This document shows positions 35,136 to 47,511 of a stretch of DNA of 64,000 bases, in pieces (the stretch's first letter is position 1; each line of letters opens with the position of its first letter). The translations under genes were made by a program, and so were the position numbers. This DNA is from Patagioenas fasciata (taxonomy: Eukaryota; Chordata; Aves; Columbiformes; Columbidae): contig NC_092560.1 of assembly GCF_037038585.1 (NCBI RefSeq), positions 83,490,049 through 83,554,048 on the forward strand, written 5' to 3'. Under the pieces are notes generated by a model. That model did not search any database and was not told where the DNA came from. It saw only the letters and a list, made by a program, of their open reading frames with translations.

Positions 35136-38100
35136 CCATCTCTTTGTGGGTACGCGTGCTGGTCTGCGAGAGACCTTGTGTGGGATGAAAGAAGATATAT
35201 AAAGGGGGGAAAAATGTATCGCTATTGGTGTTTGCTTGGAAATGTGGCTGTGGGACTGATCCTTCCCTCTGCTCCTGGCGCTGGGTCGGATCCCAGCCCA
35301 AGCCAATTAATTTTTGGCTAATTGAAGCGTGTGTGTTGGCCCGGGAAACCATGCAGGTCACCGGGGTTGAGTGTTTTGTGTCATCGGGCTCTGGCCAGAA
35401 AATTGGAAGTGAACCGGTTCCTGCTTTTGAAGAAACGTTCTTGCGAAACGCCCTACGTGACCGTGCGCTCGCTGCAAAACAAATACATCCAAAGGAGGTG
35501 GGGCTGTGGCAGAGGGATCCGCGCTGGGGGCTCAAGCCATGGATAAATAGGTGTTAAAATGAGGTACAAGTCACCCCATGTTCCGTGCAACCCAATATCT
35601 GCTTCAGGAAAGAGCCTTCAGTTCCTTAGATCCTTCTTGACTTGTGCTGTGGGTTTTCAGGATCATCTCCTCCTGCATCTCCCAGAAGGCAGACATCAAC
35701 CTTGAAGTCCATGCAAAGCGTTTGATGAGAGTTTAACTCAATCTACCAAAAAAACCTCAGTTTCTTTCTGCTCTTCTGCCTGCAAGTCAAGGTCTCAGCC
35801 ATCATGAGCGACATCCATGCTGGTAAATTAAACATGGCTAAGCTCAAGTGGTGGAGAGTCACCCATGTCCTTAATGGAGCCGAGTTGATCCATGAGGTTT
35901 GCTTTCCTTTTTCATAACTCCTTATGGGTTTTTTTGCCTCCAAAAGCCCATTTCTGCAGTAGCTCCCCAGTTCAGCACACCCCGGCTGGGTCCCTGCCCA
36001 GGGGACAGCTGTGTCCCCACACCTCATCTTTTCTGTACTGACATTGAAGGTTGGTGACGTGACCCACCAGGCAGCGTTACTTGTGACATGGGGGCATCAC
36101 CTGGTCCATCCTTCTGTCCCAAAGCAGCACCAGCACCTGTCCTGGGGGTGTTTGTCCAACACGTCCTGGTGATGGAGGGCAGATTGCCCATTGCCTCCGC
36201 AAAATGACTTGTGATGGACAACATGGTCATTCCAGGATGCTTGCATAGGGCTATAAGTTAGAAATATATCACATAAACCTCCTGTTTAGTCCTTTAGACA
36301 ATCACCAGATGTTATTCTGATGATAACACAGGGAAAAACAATAAACTAGTTCATGCCATCTGCTGCTGAAAAGCTGACCCAATAGGTTTTGTCCTTCTAC
36401 TGGTTTTGTCCTCTTCTAATTACTCCTCGGTCCTTCCCATAGTTTCTGTTGCTTCATCAACTGGGTGGGAGAAAGTTGTGCAGCAAGTGAGACAAATCAC
36501 TGCTGGTAGATGAGGGATGAAACCATCCAGGTCTCTCCTCCAAAGTCACCTTGTCCAAGGATCCGTCCCTAAATGTCCCCGTCAACTGCCCCAACCTACG
36601 GCTCCAGGGTGTGCTGGAGCTGGGGTTTGACTTGTTCCACCAAACCAAGGTTGTGAGCATCTGGAGCAGCTTCAGAAAGGGTCTTCAACACTGGAGCAGC
36701 CAAGCCAAGAGTGAGGATGGTCCCTGGGACCACTGAGATACAGTAAATGAGAAAATAACCTGCAGTAAACAGAACATTTTGGAGCAGATGGATGGGCATT
36801 GCTGCAGATCTGAAGCTTTCCAAGCTGCAGGGATATTTCTGGGAATTCCTCGTGGCTGCCGAAAACTTGTCAACAAGTAAAGAAACACCACGAATTGGAA
36901 TAAGTTCGCAAACCTGCAAATAGCCGGGATGTTTGTCTCTCCCAGCAGCTCCGCTCCTAATACTGCATAATAAACAGAGTTTTTAAGTGCTCATGCTGGT
37001 GGCAAAACGGATGACAAAGGTAAATCCTAAGTGACAAAGCACAGTCACACTCAATGTCACAGCAACGCTGCCATGTGTGCAAGCTGAAGCGTAGCTTAAA
37101 TGGTTATTACTGGGGGTGCAACAAGAACAATGATAATAAAACAATAATGCACGTTACAGGACTATATGGCCTCCTATATCCTACATTGTGATCACTAATT
37201 ATAAAGCCAGAGACTTGTGCAGCTACATAAATGTGACTTCTGAGCCGAGCTTTGTGTCTGTCCCACTCCTCAGGACTTCTCTGAATTAATTTATGCAAAA
37301 AGCAATCCCGTTCTTGGGCTATAATGTAATGATTTAAACGTTTCCAGGGATGCAGACTCCTGAAGGGTTGCTCTGGTTCTCCTCGCTGTTAAAGACGACC
37401 TCAGGGTCTCAGGGATGGATGGTCCCAGGTCATGCCACCAAAATGGAGATTTTTTAGGTGGGTTTGGCTTCCTCTACCCCATGCAAAGGCATCGCTCCCC
37501 TCGGAGCTGCAGTGTCGCGATGGGGAAAGCCTTGGTGGGTTGGATGCCAAGCTGACGCCTCATCCCATGCCAGATCAAAGCTGTGTAATCAGTTCCCACC
37601 AGTCCTAGCCATGCCATGGAATTAACGGGGAAAAAATGCAAAATCCCTCTCCAGAGAAATGCCGAGATTTCAAAACTCCATTCTGTCCTAGATCGCCCGA
37701 GTTCTTCACCAAACAAAGCATTTCGTTTTGATGTATGTTATGTTGCTGTAGCAATAACATTTAAACAAAGCGTTTGGCCTTGATTAGCACAGACTTTTTC
37801 AATAACTTCCCATCGAGCTTTCCTGTGAAAAGTTTCCACTTTGGGAAAAGCAATGCCAGGAGGTGGTGAAGGTCTGATGGAAGCAATGACCTCCACCGTG
37901 CGCCGCATGGTCCTGGGCTTGCTTCAGCCTCCTCTCTGAGATGTGCCAGAGGGAAACGCGTCAACGTTTGATGCCTGTCCCCACACGTGTCGTTCTTTGA
38001 CATCCAAATACTTGACATGAACGTGCCAAGATGGGGAGGGAGCTGTACAGATGCCTCTGGTGACCTCACAGTGGTCATTGGTGATGGAGCTGTGAGGAGA

Positions 38101-38809
38101 AACCAGGTTCTGGAGCAGATCGGTGGCTTTGCGAGTGGTGGAGATGCGATGGCTACAGCCAACTGAGGACCTGGCGTGTCTGCATGTGCATGAGAGGTGG
38201 AGAAAGCGGTCCATGGGATTCCCCAGCATCTAGGACCTGTGCTAAGTCCAAATGACTGGTTGTGGAGACCACTTCCACCCTTCTGCAGGAAGAACCAAGC
38301 CTGGGTTTTACTTGAGGGATGCTGAGAGGTACCCATGGGTTCTCCTGGTCCGGGAGACAAATCCCATTGACTTTTGCTTCATGCATTCACCAGAGGGATG
38401 TTCCTTCTGGTGTCCTGTGCATGGAGACAGGGAACGAGCAGCTCTCTCTTACCCTAAGAACCATAATCATGAGCTGTGCATGAGCCTGGGCTTTCTTAGC
38501 AGATCCAGCATCAGATGTGCAACCCCTGAGCAGGAGCCGGGATGCTGGGCACAGCAGGGTCATGAGCCGCATCAGCCTGACGTGCCGTGATCAGACATCC
38601 TTTGAGCTGAGGGTTCTCCAGGCCCCATGTGTCAACCACAGCCAAATGGGACAGTCATTGGCACAGTTTTGTCCATGGGACAAGCTCAAATCCTGATCAG
38701 CATTTACTACTCCGTAGTAGTAGGAGGAGAACCCAGTGGTTCTGAGACCTGTCATGGGCAGGCAGAAATCCTCCTGTGTGCTGTCCAGCCATGGCCCAGA
38801 GCTGCAGAC

Positions 38810-39385
38810 AGAATCACAGAGTCATAGAATCATTTTGTTGGAAAAGACCCTCAAGATCATTGAGTCCAACCGTTAACCCACAGGCAGTGCCCCATGTCCC
38901 TGAGAACCTCATCTCTGTGTCTGTTCAACCCCTCCAGGGATGGTGACTCCAGCACTGCCCTGGGCAGCCTGTTCCAATGCCCCACAGCCCTTTGGGGAAG
39001 AAATTGTTCCCCACATCCAACCTCAACCTCCCCTGGCGCAACTTGAGGCCGTTTCTTTGTGTCCCTGTGTCCCCTCAGCTCCTGTTCTCCAGCTGAACCC
39101 CCCAGGTCCCTCAGCCGCTCCCATCACACTTGTGCTCCAGCCCCTTCCCCAGCTCCGTTCCCTTCTCTCCACTCGCTCCAGCACCTCAAGACCTTTCTTG
39201 GCATGAGGGGCTCAAAACCACCCCCAGGATTGGCGGTTTGGCCTCCCCAGGTCCCAGCACAGGGACGGTCACTGCCCTGGGCCTGCTGGCCACACCAGTG
39301 CTGGTACCAGCCAGGATGCTGGTGGCCTTCCCTGCTATCTCCTCTGCGAACTCTCCTGGGCAGTCAGGGCCCATAGTTGAGGCCT
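38810..39385 (-). mobile_element. CR1 LINE fragment, second subfamily, about 575 bp
   Basis: Extends from AGAATCACAGAGTCATAG through the 3' region and into ORF2-derived sequence (CCCAGCACAGGGACGGTC, CTGCTGGCCACACC, CAGCCAGGATGCTGG). The ORF2 end is degenerate and the 5' limit approximate. Confidence 0.88.
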
Positions 39386-40580
39386 GACCCTCCCAAAAAC
39401 TCCCAACCCAACCCTCGATCCTACAGAAACCTCCAGGCCTTTCTTCTCATCCTTCAACCCCATGGACAGAGAAGCGACACCACATCTGCCCGTAGTTAAA
39501 GCCAGCAGAACGCTGGGGCGGGAAAAGCACCTTTCAACTCAGAGATCAGTTTTGAAATTACGATCTTTGCTATTTTTACATGTTGAGCTCCAAAAGAGCT
39601 CAAGTTCAGCTTTCAAGGCAAGTCTAGAAAAGGCCCAATTCGGTAAATCAGCAGCTACGGAGCACGAGGGTGGGAGATGGGCTCCCAAATACCTGTCTGG
39701 TGATAATTGCACATGTCGTCTGATGAAAAACTGGTTTGAGGGCAAATACTGTAAAATATTGCTCTGGGGAAAGAAAGACGACAAAGGTTGTGAAATCCAG
39801 TTTGCGGATTGTTTTACAGCTCAGGTAACTTCTGTCCCCGGGGCTGGATTTTACAACCCATGCGAGAAATCAAACCCTTGCTCTCAGGGCTGCGCTGCTC
39901 TTCTTTTAAAGCACAAAAATGTGGCATATTTGTTCGAAAAAAAGTTTTTGTCCCGATTTCCTAAAGATAAATGCGGTCTTATTTTTTCAGGGTGATGAAG
40001 CATTTGGGAAAGGGATTGTGTCGCATGGGGAGGTTGCAGGTGCTCAAATCCCCGGTGGTTTTCTATGATCGTTGCATGGACACATACCTTATATATTCCT
40101 TATAGAATATTACACTTCTGTTGCTTCTGTGAGCACTTTTCAAAGCAGTGCTGAGGGTCTTACTGCTCTTCTGGGGGTGGTCTAAGCCCAAATAACCCAG
40201 CTTAGGTTCTATTTTTGAGCCAGTTTACCCATTTTTCCCCATTTGCTCTCTGTCCTGTAATTTAAAATTCCCTTTGTTCCCTCTGTGTTTGCTCCTTCCC
40301 CTCTCCAGCTCCGTGCTGCCGCGTTTGTCCACGTCTGCTCCCTTCCCACAGCCGAGGATGTGGAAATGATGAGTTGTCCTTGTGCTGGTCCCCATCTGCA
40401 GTCACATTTCTGGGGACAAGCGACCATGCCTGGTCCTTAAATTTCCAGTTTAGACCCTTGGCACCTTGTACAAGGGTTTTCTCCCTTTTTAATACTTTTT
40501 GACTGCCACAAGCACCACAGCTGGGTCATGCCAGGTTTGCATCCCACTGGCAAGAGCCACCACCTGTGTGTGGTGTTCAC

Positions 40581-41130
40581 AGATCCCAGAATGTCAGGGG
40601 TTGAAGGGACCTGGAAAGCACATCCAGTGCAATCCCCCCATGGAGCAGGAACACCCAGCTGAGGTTCCACAGGAAGGGGTCCAGGCGGGTTTGAATGTCT
40701 GCAGAGAAGGAGACTCCACAACCTCCCTGGGCAGCCTGGGCCAGGCTCTGACACCCTCACTGAGAAGAAGTTCCTTCTTGTATTTAAGTGGAACCTTTTG
40801 TGTTCCAGTTTGCACCCACTGCCCCTTGTCCTATCACTGGTTGTCACCGAGAAGAGCCTGGCTCCATCCTCCTGACACTCACCCTTTATATATCTGTAAA
40901 CATGAATGAGGTCACCCCTCAGTCTCCTCTTGTCCAGCTCCAGAGCCCCAGCTCCCTCAGCCTTTCCTCACCCGGGAGATGCTCCACTCCCTTCAGCATC
41001 TTGGTGGCTGCGCTGGACTCTCTGCAGCAGTTCCCTGTCCTTCTGGAGCTGAGGGGCCACAACTGGACACAATATTCCAGGTGTGGTCTCCCCAGGGCAG
41101 AGCAGAGGGGCAGGAGAACCTCTCTCAGCG
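40581..41130 (-). mobile_element. CR1 LINE fragment, third subfamily, about 550 bp
   Basis: Begins AGATCCCAGAATGTC. The minus-strand translation shows CR1 ORF2 C-terminal segments in successive frames: RPHLEYCVQLW, GEERLRELGL, DRTRGSGCKLEHKRFHLNTR and LPREVVESPSL. It is frame-broken. Confidence 0.92.
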
Positions 41131-41177
41131 GTGTTGTCACCCCTGGAAATGCTGTGAGGAGGTTGCAGGGACTCTAC

Positions 41178-41444
41178 AATCATAGAATCACAGAACAGTT
41201 TATGTTGAAGGGACCTTCCCAGCTCCCCCAGTGCCCCCCCTGCCATGACAGGGACATCTTCACCAGCTCAGGTTGCTCAGAGCCCCGTCCAGCCTGGCCT
41301 GGGATGTCTCCAGGGATGGTTCAGCCACCACCTCTCTGCCCAACCTGGGCCAGGCTCTCGCCACCCTCAGTCTAAAAAAAAATCTACTGGATATATACTG
41401 AATATACAGGAGTGAGTGGGCTCTGCAGCTCCACCTGGGCCACC
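41178..41444 (-). mobile_element. CR1 LINE 3' fragment with unusual 5' extension
   Basis: GACAGG-type copy. From 41371 it carries the same T/A-rich block and TCCACCTGGGCCACCA motif as the copy at 12706-12973, in place of normal CR1 sequence. Confidence 0.88.
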
Positions 41445-42772
41445 ACGGATGTGGCAGCTGGTGGGCAGCAGGTTCTGGGGACACCCGGGGGGCTGGCGAA
41501 GGGATGGGGTCAGGGCTGACTTTCCCCATAGCATCGTGCCAGAGCCTCTTTTCTGGTGGGAACCGTCGGGATAAAATTAGAAGTAGGTTGAACTTTATCT
41601 ACGACTTGAACTGAGGCTGAACCCAGCTCTGTTTTGCTTTGGTTTTTTCCAAGTTCAAAAAAGTTCATGGGGAGCGAGGCCAGATGGGGGGGGCACTGGA
41701 TTATTTTTTTTTGCTTGTTCTTTCTGCGATTTTGTTGGATTTTGACTTCTTCATCTGCTTGGAAAGGCTCTTCTCGCAGTGTTTCCCGTGACACAGTGGA
41801 CAAAATTCTGCCGTGGTCATTTATTTCATGTCAGGTATTTTGGGTCACAGGGCTGGCCAAACCTTCCCTGTGCTGCCCTAAGCTCAGCTCAGGGTCTGGC
41901 CCAGCCCAGGATGGGGAAGGCAAATGGGGAAACCAGAATGGTTTTGGTTGGTACCACACTGGGGATGCTGCAAGGGCTTTGTGGCACAGTTTTGTCCCGT
42001 GCCAACCAGCTGGGCCTGCAGGCAACATTCCAGCATCACCAAGGAGCTCAGGTGGACCCAGCGCTATCCCTAATCCTCAGTTTTCACGTGGCTACGCCAT
42101 TGTGGAGATTAATTTGCTCACCTGGACGCGCACCAGGGGAGATGGGAGCTGGTGCTCCACGTCCCTGACCCCGCGGGTTGTGCAAGGTGCTGGCACCGAT
42201 GGGACGGTGTGCGGTGCTGCAGGGAGCACGTACGGGGCTGTGCACCTCGCTCGGGGGGTGACGGTCCCTCCGGGCTCAAGGACGTGGTCGTGAAGGTTTC
42301 ACATCAAAACCCTGGAAGAACGTAAAGGGACAAGCAGCATCACTCCTGGACAAGCTGTTTTCCAACGAGGTCCATCATCTCTTCCCAGAAGAGACGCGAG
42401 ACTCACCGCGTGGTTATTTCACCTCCTAAATTACTCAAGAGTTAGTAGAAACTTTACCAAAACGGGCCTTCTAATTTTAACAAAGATGCCTCCCTAGATC
42501 ACTGGCAAATTTAGGGAATGCACAGGGCAGACTCATTTCCTGGAATAGGAGCTACTGGAGAAAAAGTCCCTCCAGGCTGGCTCCTAACTATGACACATTT
42601 GATAGCCATTCAAGGACTACTGGGAAACATGTGTCATTTGTCTCCGTGAAGCTTCAGACAGCGTTTCATCATCAAGTCTGACTGCTCCGTGAAATAAAAC
42701 CATTTAATATCTACGAGCAGCAATACAACCTCCCGTGTTTACGTAGGATGTGTCATGAGGACGATTTTTTAA

Positions 42773-42795
42773 ATTATTATTATTATTATTATTAC
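42773..42795. repeat. (ATT)n microsatellite
   Basis: About seven ATT units bordering the CpG-rich block. Confidence 0.85.
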
Positions 42796-42840
42796 TTATT
42801 ATATTTTTTCCCAAAGTGCAAAGTGGTTCGATCCCCATTG

Positions 42841-43370
42841 CGCAGTGTTTTCCTTCCTCCTGGCTGGGTGACCAGCATGGTCCCACGAAGGGTGGCGCCG
42901 GCCTGTGGGTGTGCCCGAGCTGCCAGGACCGTCAATGAACTTTGGCACCTTAAACCATGGAAAACCCGGCATGCCGGAGGGAGGGATAGGTGCTCGGCGT
43001 CCCGGGGATCGGATTGCCCCGGAGGATTTGCTGGGAGTCCCATGACGAACCTGGATGGGAGCCCAGACCACAGGGCACCGTCGCGCTTTCCACCCAGGGC
43101 GCTCAGCCGGGGTCCCCGGAGGACAAGCGGTGGCCTCTGTCCCTTGCTGTCACCCCTGGACGTGCAGACCCCAACCCCGCAGCAGCCCAAGGTCTCACCT
43201 GGGGGTGATTTGCACCCTACCACATGGGACAAGGACATGCGGCGATGGGACGTCCCGGTGCAAATCCCTCCCGTGTTGGCACCACTGGTCCCAAGGGACT
43301 GTCCCCGTGCTGGCCTTCGGGGGCTATTTACCACGTCTTGACCCACGTTGCTCGCCCCACGGGCCTCAGA
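42841..43370. promoter_or_regulatory. CpG-rich intergenic block
   Basis: I count about 34 CpG in roughly 530 bp at clearly elevated GC, an observed/expected ratio near 0.65. Neighbouring sequence is CpG-poor. Overlapping ORFs are open in several frames on both strands, as expected from GC-rich sequence with few stops, and none resembles a known protein. It may be an orphan CpG island or a regulatory element. Confidence 0.35.
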
Positions 43371-45475
43371 GTGTTTTTAGGCTCTCCAGCCATGACTTTC
43401 TTCAGGTGCATGAGACGCCCCATTCACTCCCAGTTCACAGGAGCCACAGCCTGGGCCACCAGCACCATCCGTCCTCCTCAGCCTCCCAGGGTCATCCCAG
43501 GTCCTCAGTTGTTTCCCCCCGGGGTGTCAGGAACTCAGCACCAGCTGTTGCAGGCAGGTGAAGAATCCAGCGCTGCAGAATGGTTTGGGTCTTTTTTTTG
43601 TCTGATCTCACCCATCTCAGCTTCGTCTGGAGCTGTTTCTGGGAGCCCTTGCCCAAGCGCTTGGTCTCCAGGAACCGCCGTTATCAGCGGCCCTCATCGG
43701 CCGCTCCGTTTCGGCCTCGCTCCTGGGGCGCCCGTTCCCCATCCCATTCCTCCTGGCAGCAGATAAGGCGGAGGAAGGAGATAAGAGCCGGCCAGCAGCC
43801 TGGTCACCCCTCTGCTGTCCCCGCCTTGGCTCACAGGGGACAGATGTCAGCATGGAGGGGACACAGGGACACCCTGCAGCTGGTGGGTGGGTGCAACATG
43901 GGTGACTTGAGGTCCCCAGCCCCTTGGGACAGCGAGGTGACACCGGGACCAAAGCGTTTGGGAGAGATCAGATGATGCATTCACCCTCCTTCCTGGGTGT
44001 GTGCAGCCGAAATTTGCGATTTACAATTATATACAGGGAGAGGGTTCAAGTTTAGGCTGGACTAAAGTGGCTTTTGAATCACTCAGTCTTTCATCCACGC
44101 GCAAGTGTTTTCCTTGCTTTTCTCCCCAAAAGCTCCAGCACAACATCACCCCTCTTTTCCCAAATATCCCCCAAATATCCCCTTTGCACCCATCTCCTCT
44201 GCAACAGCGTCCAGATTAGTGAAAAATAATTACAGAATAGGTGGACATGATGGCCAGGGACCACCCGTCCAGTGTCCCAACTGGCCGGTGACAGCTGACT
44301 GCTGAATGCCTTTGATTAAAACGAAACGGTTAATGGGAAGCTGAGCAAAGGTCTCCCGCTTGGCTCCAGCCCCAGGTGCCAATGGAAATCGTGCCCAGGG
44401 CTGAAACGCTCGGTGTCGTAAGAGCCAGACCCTGCCGTGTGGCTTTGCCAGGCCACCAACGTCACCGCGAAATCTGGCTCCCAGGTCCTGCAGCCCCCGC
44501 GCAGAGTAACCTACGACGTGAAGTGGGACCTCCCTCCACCCGTGGGCCCCTTCCCAAAGGGATCTCTTCTCTCCAGCCTACAGTTTTGGTAGAAAATCTC
44601 TTTTTTTATAAGCCTGGGGAGTGTTATATTTTGACTGTTGTCCATTTCTGGACAAAATTTAAAAAAAAAAAAAAGGGAATTACCCAATACAGAGCAGTTT
44701 CCCAAGGTTGGGAAGCAGGACGAATGGAAGTAATAATTAATCAGCAGTGGCTGGCGGGGGCTTTGCTCACCTAGAATGACCTGGTCTAAGGGTCACTCCG
44801 CAAAGGTACCTGGACCCTAGAAAAGATCTCGTCCTGGCCTGAGGGAGGGAGAAAGCAGGGGAATAAAATGCACTGTGTTGTTTCAAAGTCCCTCTTTGCG
44901 CCCAAAACATCCTCTGCAGATCTGCAGTTTGCTGCTTTGTCGTAGAGATCCCAGGCCGGGTCTGCAACTGGAAAAACGCATTTCTAGCTGCGTGTGTCTG
45001 GGCAGGGCTGGACGGTTTTGTTTTAGCGGGGGGGTCTGGCATCCTCTGCCTGGAATGGAACCCGCTGTGCGCTGATGGCTGCTGCTTATCGCACTGGTGA
45101 TGCTGTTTCTGCCATTCCAGGGTCCTTATCTTCAGCAGAGTCAACTCTGGACCCAGAGCTAATTGCAATAAATAACACGAAACACCTTTTTTTTTTTCTT
45201 CTCAAAATGTCTTTGTGGAGAAAAAACATTTGAAAATGAATAAAAAGTGGTGTTCTCGTCCCTGCTTTCATTTAACACCCTGTGCTCCTCTGCCCGGCAC
45301 AGATCTGGGGACTTCACGCTGATTTTCCACAGGAACCTACCCAGGGGTTCCCCAAACCCATGTAGACCTCAGACGAACCACAAATTTCTGGTGGGTGTTT
45401 CGCATCCTTTTTGGAACAGGGTCCTCAAGCACATGTGAGCGATGGTTGGGAAGTCTGGGAACCACAGAGCACCCA

Positions 45476-45890
45476 TCACAGAATCACAGAATCACAGAAT
45501 GGACCGGGTTGGAAAAGCCCTCAGAGATCATCCAGTCCAACCCTTGGGCCAACTCCAGCCCATTGACCAGATCATGGCACTAAGTGCCATGGCCAATCTC
45601 AGCTTAAAAACCTCCAGGGCCGGTGAGTCCAGCACCTCCCTGGGCAGCCATTCCAATGCCTGACCACTCTCTCTGTGAAGAATTGCTTTCTCATCTCCAG
45701 CCTAAATTTAAGTTTAAGCCCCCTTGTCCTATTGCTGAGTGCCTGGGAGAAGAGCCCAATCCCCCCCTGGCTAGAACTGCCCTTCAGGTCGTTCTAGAGA
45801 GTGCTGAGCTCACCTCTAAGCCTCCTCTGCTCCAGACTAAACAAGCCCAGCTCCCTCAGCCTCCCTACATCCCACTGCAATTCCGTGCTG
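45476..45890 (-). mobile_element. CR1 LINE fragment, fourth subfamily
   Basis: Starts with three repeats of the CACAGAAT end motif, followed by GATCATCCAGTCCAACCC. It continues through CCCCCTTGTCCTATTGCTG to AGCCTCCCTAC. Confidence 0.88.
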
Positions 45891-46089
45891 AGAATAACTC
45901 CTCCTAACGCACTCGTCCATCACCTCTGCGAAGACTTAAGGAACTGGCAGATGGCTGGACGACAGCTATTGTATTCTATAATAATGAGAAGAAGAAAGAT
46001 GTTATAATAAACGGCATTTACCTGAATAAGTAATGTCTAATGAATGCTAGATAATGAGTTAGTAATAAAGGTGGTGAGAAGTAATGGAG

Positions 46090-46495
46090 GGAGTCTGTAA
46101 GAGAGTGTATAAAGGGCTCAGAAAATTAAAACATATCCCTACAAGAAAGCTTGAAGAACCCGGGGTTGTTTAGTCTAGAGAATTAAAAACAGTGAGGGGA
46201 CATGGCAAAATATAGGCGCTGAGAGAAAGGAAATAAACCCTTGATAATCACAGGGGAGAGGAGTCAAGGGCTTCAACGGCAGGAAGGAAGATGCAGCCGG
46301 GGTGACAGCAAGCAGGGATAATTTAGACCTGGAAAAATCACCTAAAAATATAGTAGAATTGCATTTAAGATTCTTAAGAACAGGTTGGAAAAATCCCCGT
46401 CACGGGGGGTTTAGGGACAGTCAAGTTGCCCTTGGGTCTAGGGGTGGATGAATGGATTTTCAGTGCTCACTTCCAACCCGATTTTCTATTATTCC
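46090..46495 (+). mobile_element. Old CR1-like LINE 3' fragment
   Basis: Divergent forward copy: GGTTGTTTAGTCTAGAG, GAGGGGACATGGCAAAAT, GAACAGGTTGGAAAAATCC and CACTTCCAACCCGATTTTC. It is less similar to the others and presumably older. Confidence 0.65.
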
Positions 46496-47307
46496 ATTTA
46501 TTTTTCTTCCTTGATTGGGATGCATTTTGAAATTTAAGGAAATGTCTCACTTTAAAGCTTTTTCACCTTGTCTGCAGACCAGTTTTCCTCCAGCAAGGCC
46601 AACAAATGTCTGAAGGACACAACCCCACACACACAGGGGGCTAAGAAACCAGAGTAGAGATTAGTAAGAGCAAACCCCATGGATTTAATAGACATTATTC
46701 CAGACATTTACAGTCCATTGTTGAACAGATGGGAGCTCAGTTTCTAAAATGTCATATTCTGGAGAGACACACACGCTGAATGCAGGAGATGGAGACTTGT
46801 TTCCATGAGATGTTGTATATCTGTCGATAGGTCAGGCTCTTGCGTTCCTGGCACAGATAAAGACCAGCCTGTGATAAATCCTTTTGATGTTCCTCAAGCT
46901 TAAGCTCCAAGGACAGACAACATGATAGGAAGAGGGTGATGAAGAAAAAGCAGACGGTGCTTTACATCTCAGAGGGGTTTATGGAGGAGGCACATGGTAC
47001 GGAGAAAGACTCCGAATAAAGCTGGGTCTGGAGAGTCTCGGCTTGGGAAAGTCCCAAAAATGAATGAGGTTTTAAGGAGGGGTTACAAGATGAGGGTGAG
47101 CAGGGAGCGGTTAGGAGGAATTTTAATTAACATCAGCATTTGTGATGTTATTAAATAAGGTCCAAAAAAAACTCTGAGAGCAATGGAAGCTGAAACTGGA
47201 GTTTTCAGAGTGAAGAAAGGCAAGTGTGGGGCTGGGTTGGCTTCCTGGGAGATGAGGAGCATCTGAAGACGTGGGAGCTCCTGGGAAAAGAAAACCTCAG
47301 GTTTGGG

Positions 47308-47511
47308 ATGAATTGTTGTCCCTGAGGGTGGTGAGAGCCTGGCCCAGGTTGGGCAGAGAGGTGGTGGATGAACCATCCCTGGAGACATCCCAGGCCAGGC
47401 TGGACGGGGCTCTGAGCAACCTGAGCTGGTGAAGATGTCCCTGTCATGGCAGGGGGGGCACTGGGGGAGCTGGGAAGGTCCCTGCAACCCAGACTGTTCT
47501 GTGATTCTATA
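47308..47511 (+). mobile_element. CR1 LINE 3' fragment
   Basis: GACAGG-type copy in forward orientation, ending CTGTTCTGTGATTCTATAG. Confidence 0.92.

Larger units (their letters stand above)
35136..42840. other. Intergenic, CTIF side
   Basis: No supported gene. 35136-38800 has no repeat I recognise. CR1 fragments occupy 38810-39385, 40581-41130 and 41178-41444. A 177-codon ORF at 39462-39995 has no recognisable domain and is discussed as a finding. 41450-42770 is unique sequence ending in a small ATT microsatellite at 42773-42795. Confidence 0.6.

Noticed and set aside
42748..43766. Several 110-197 codon ORFs on both strands
   Set aside because: GC- and CpG-rich DNA has few stop codons. 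Frames overlap on both strands and none resembles a known protein.
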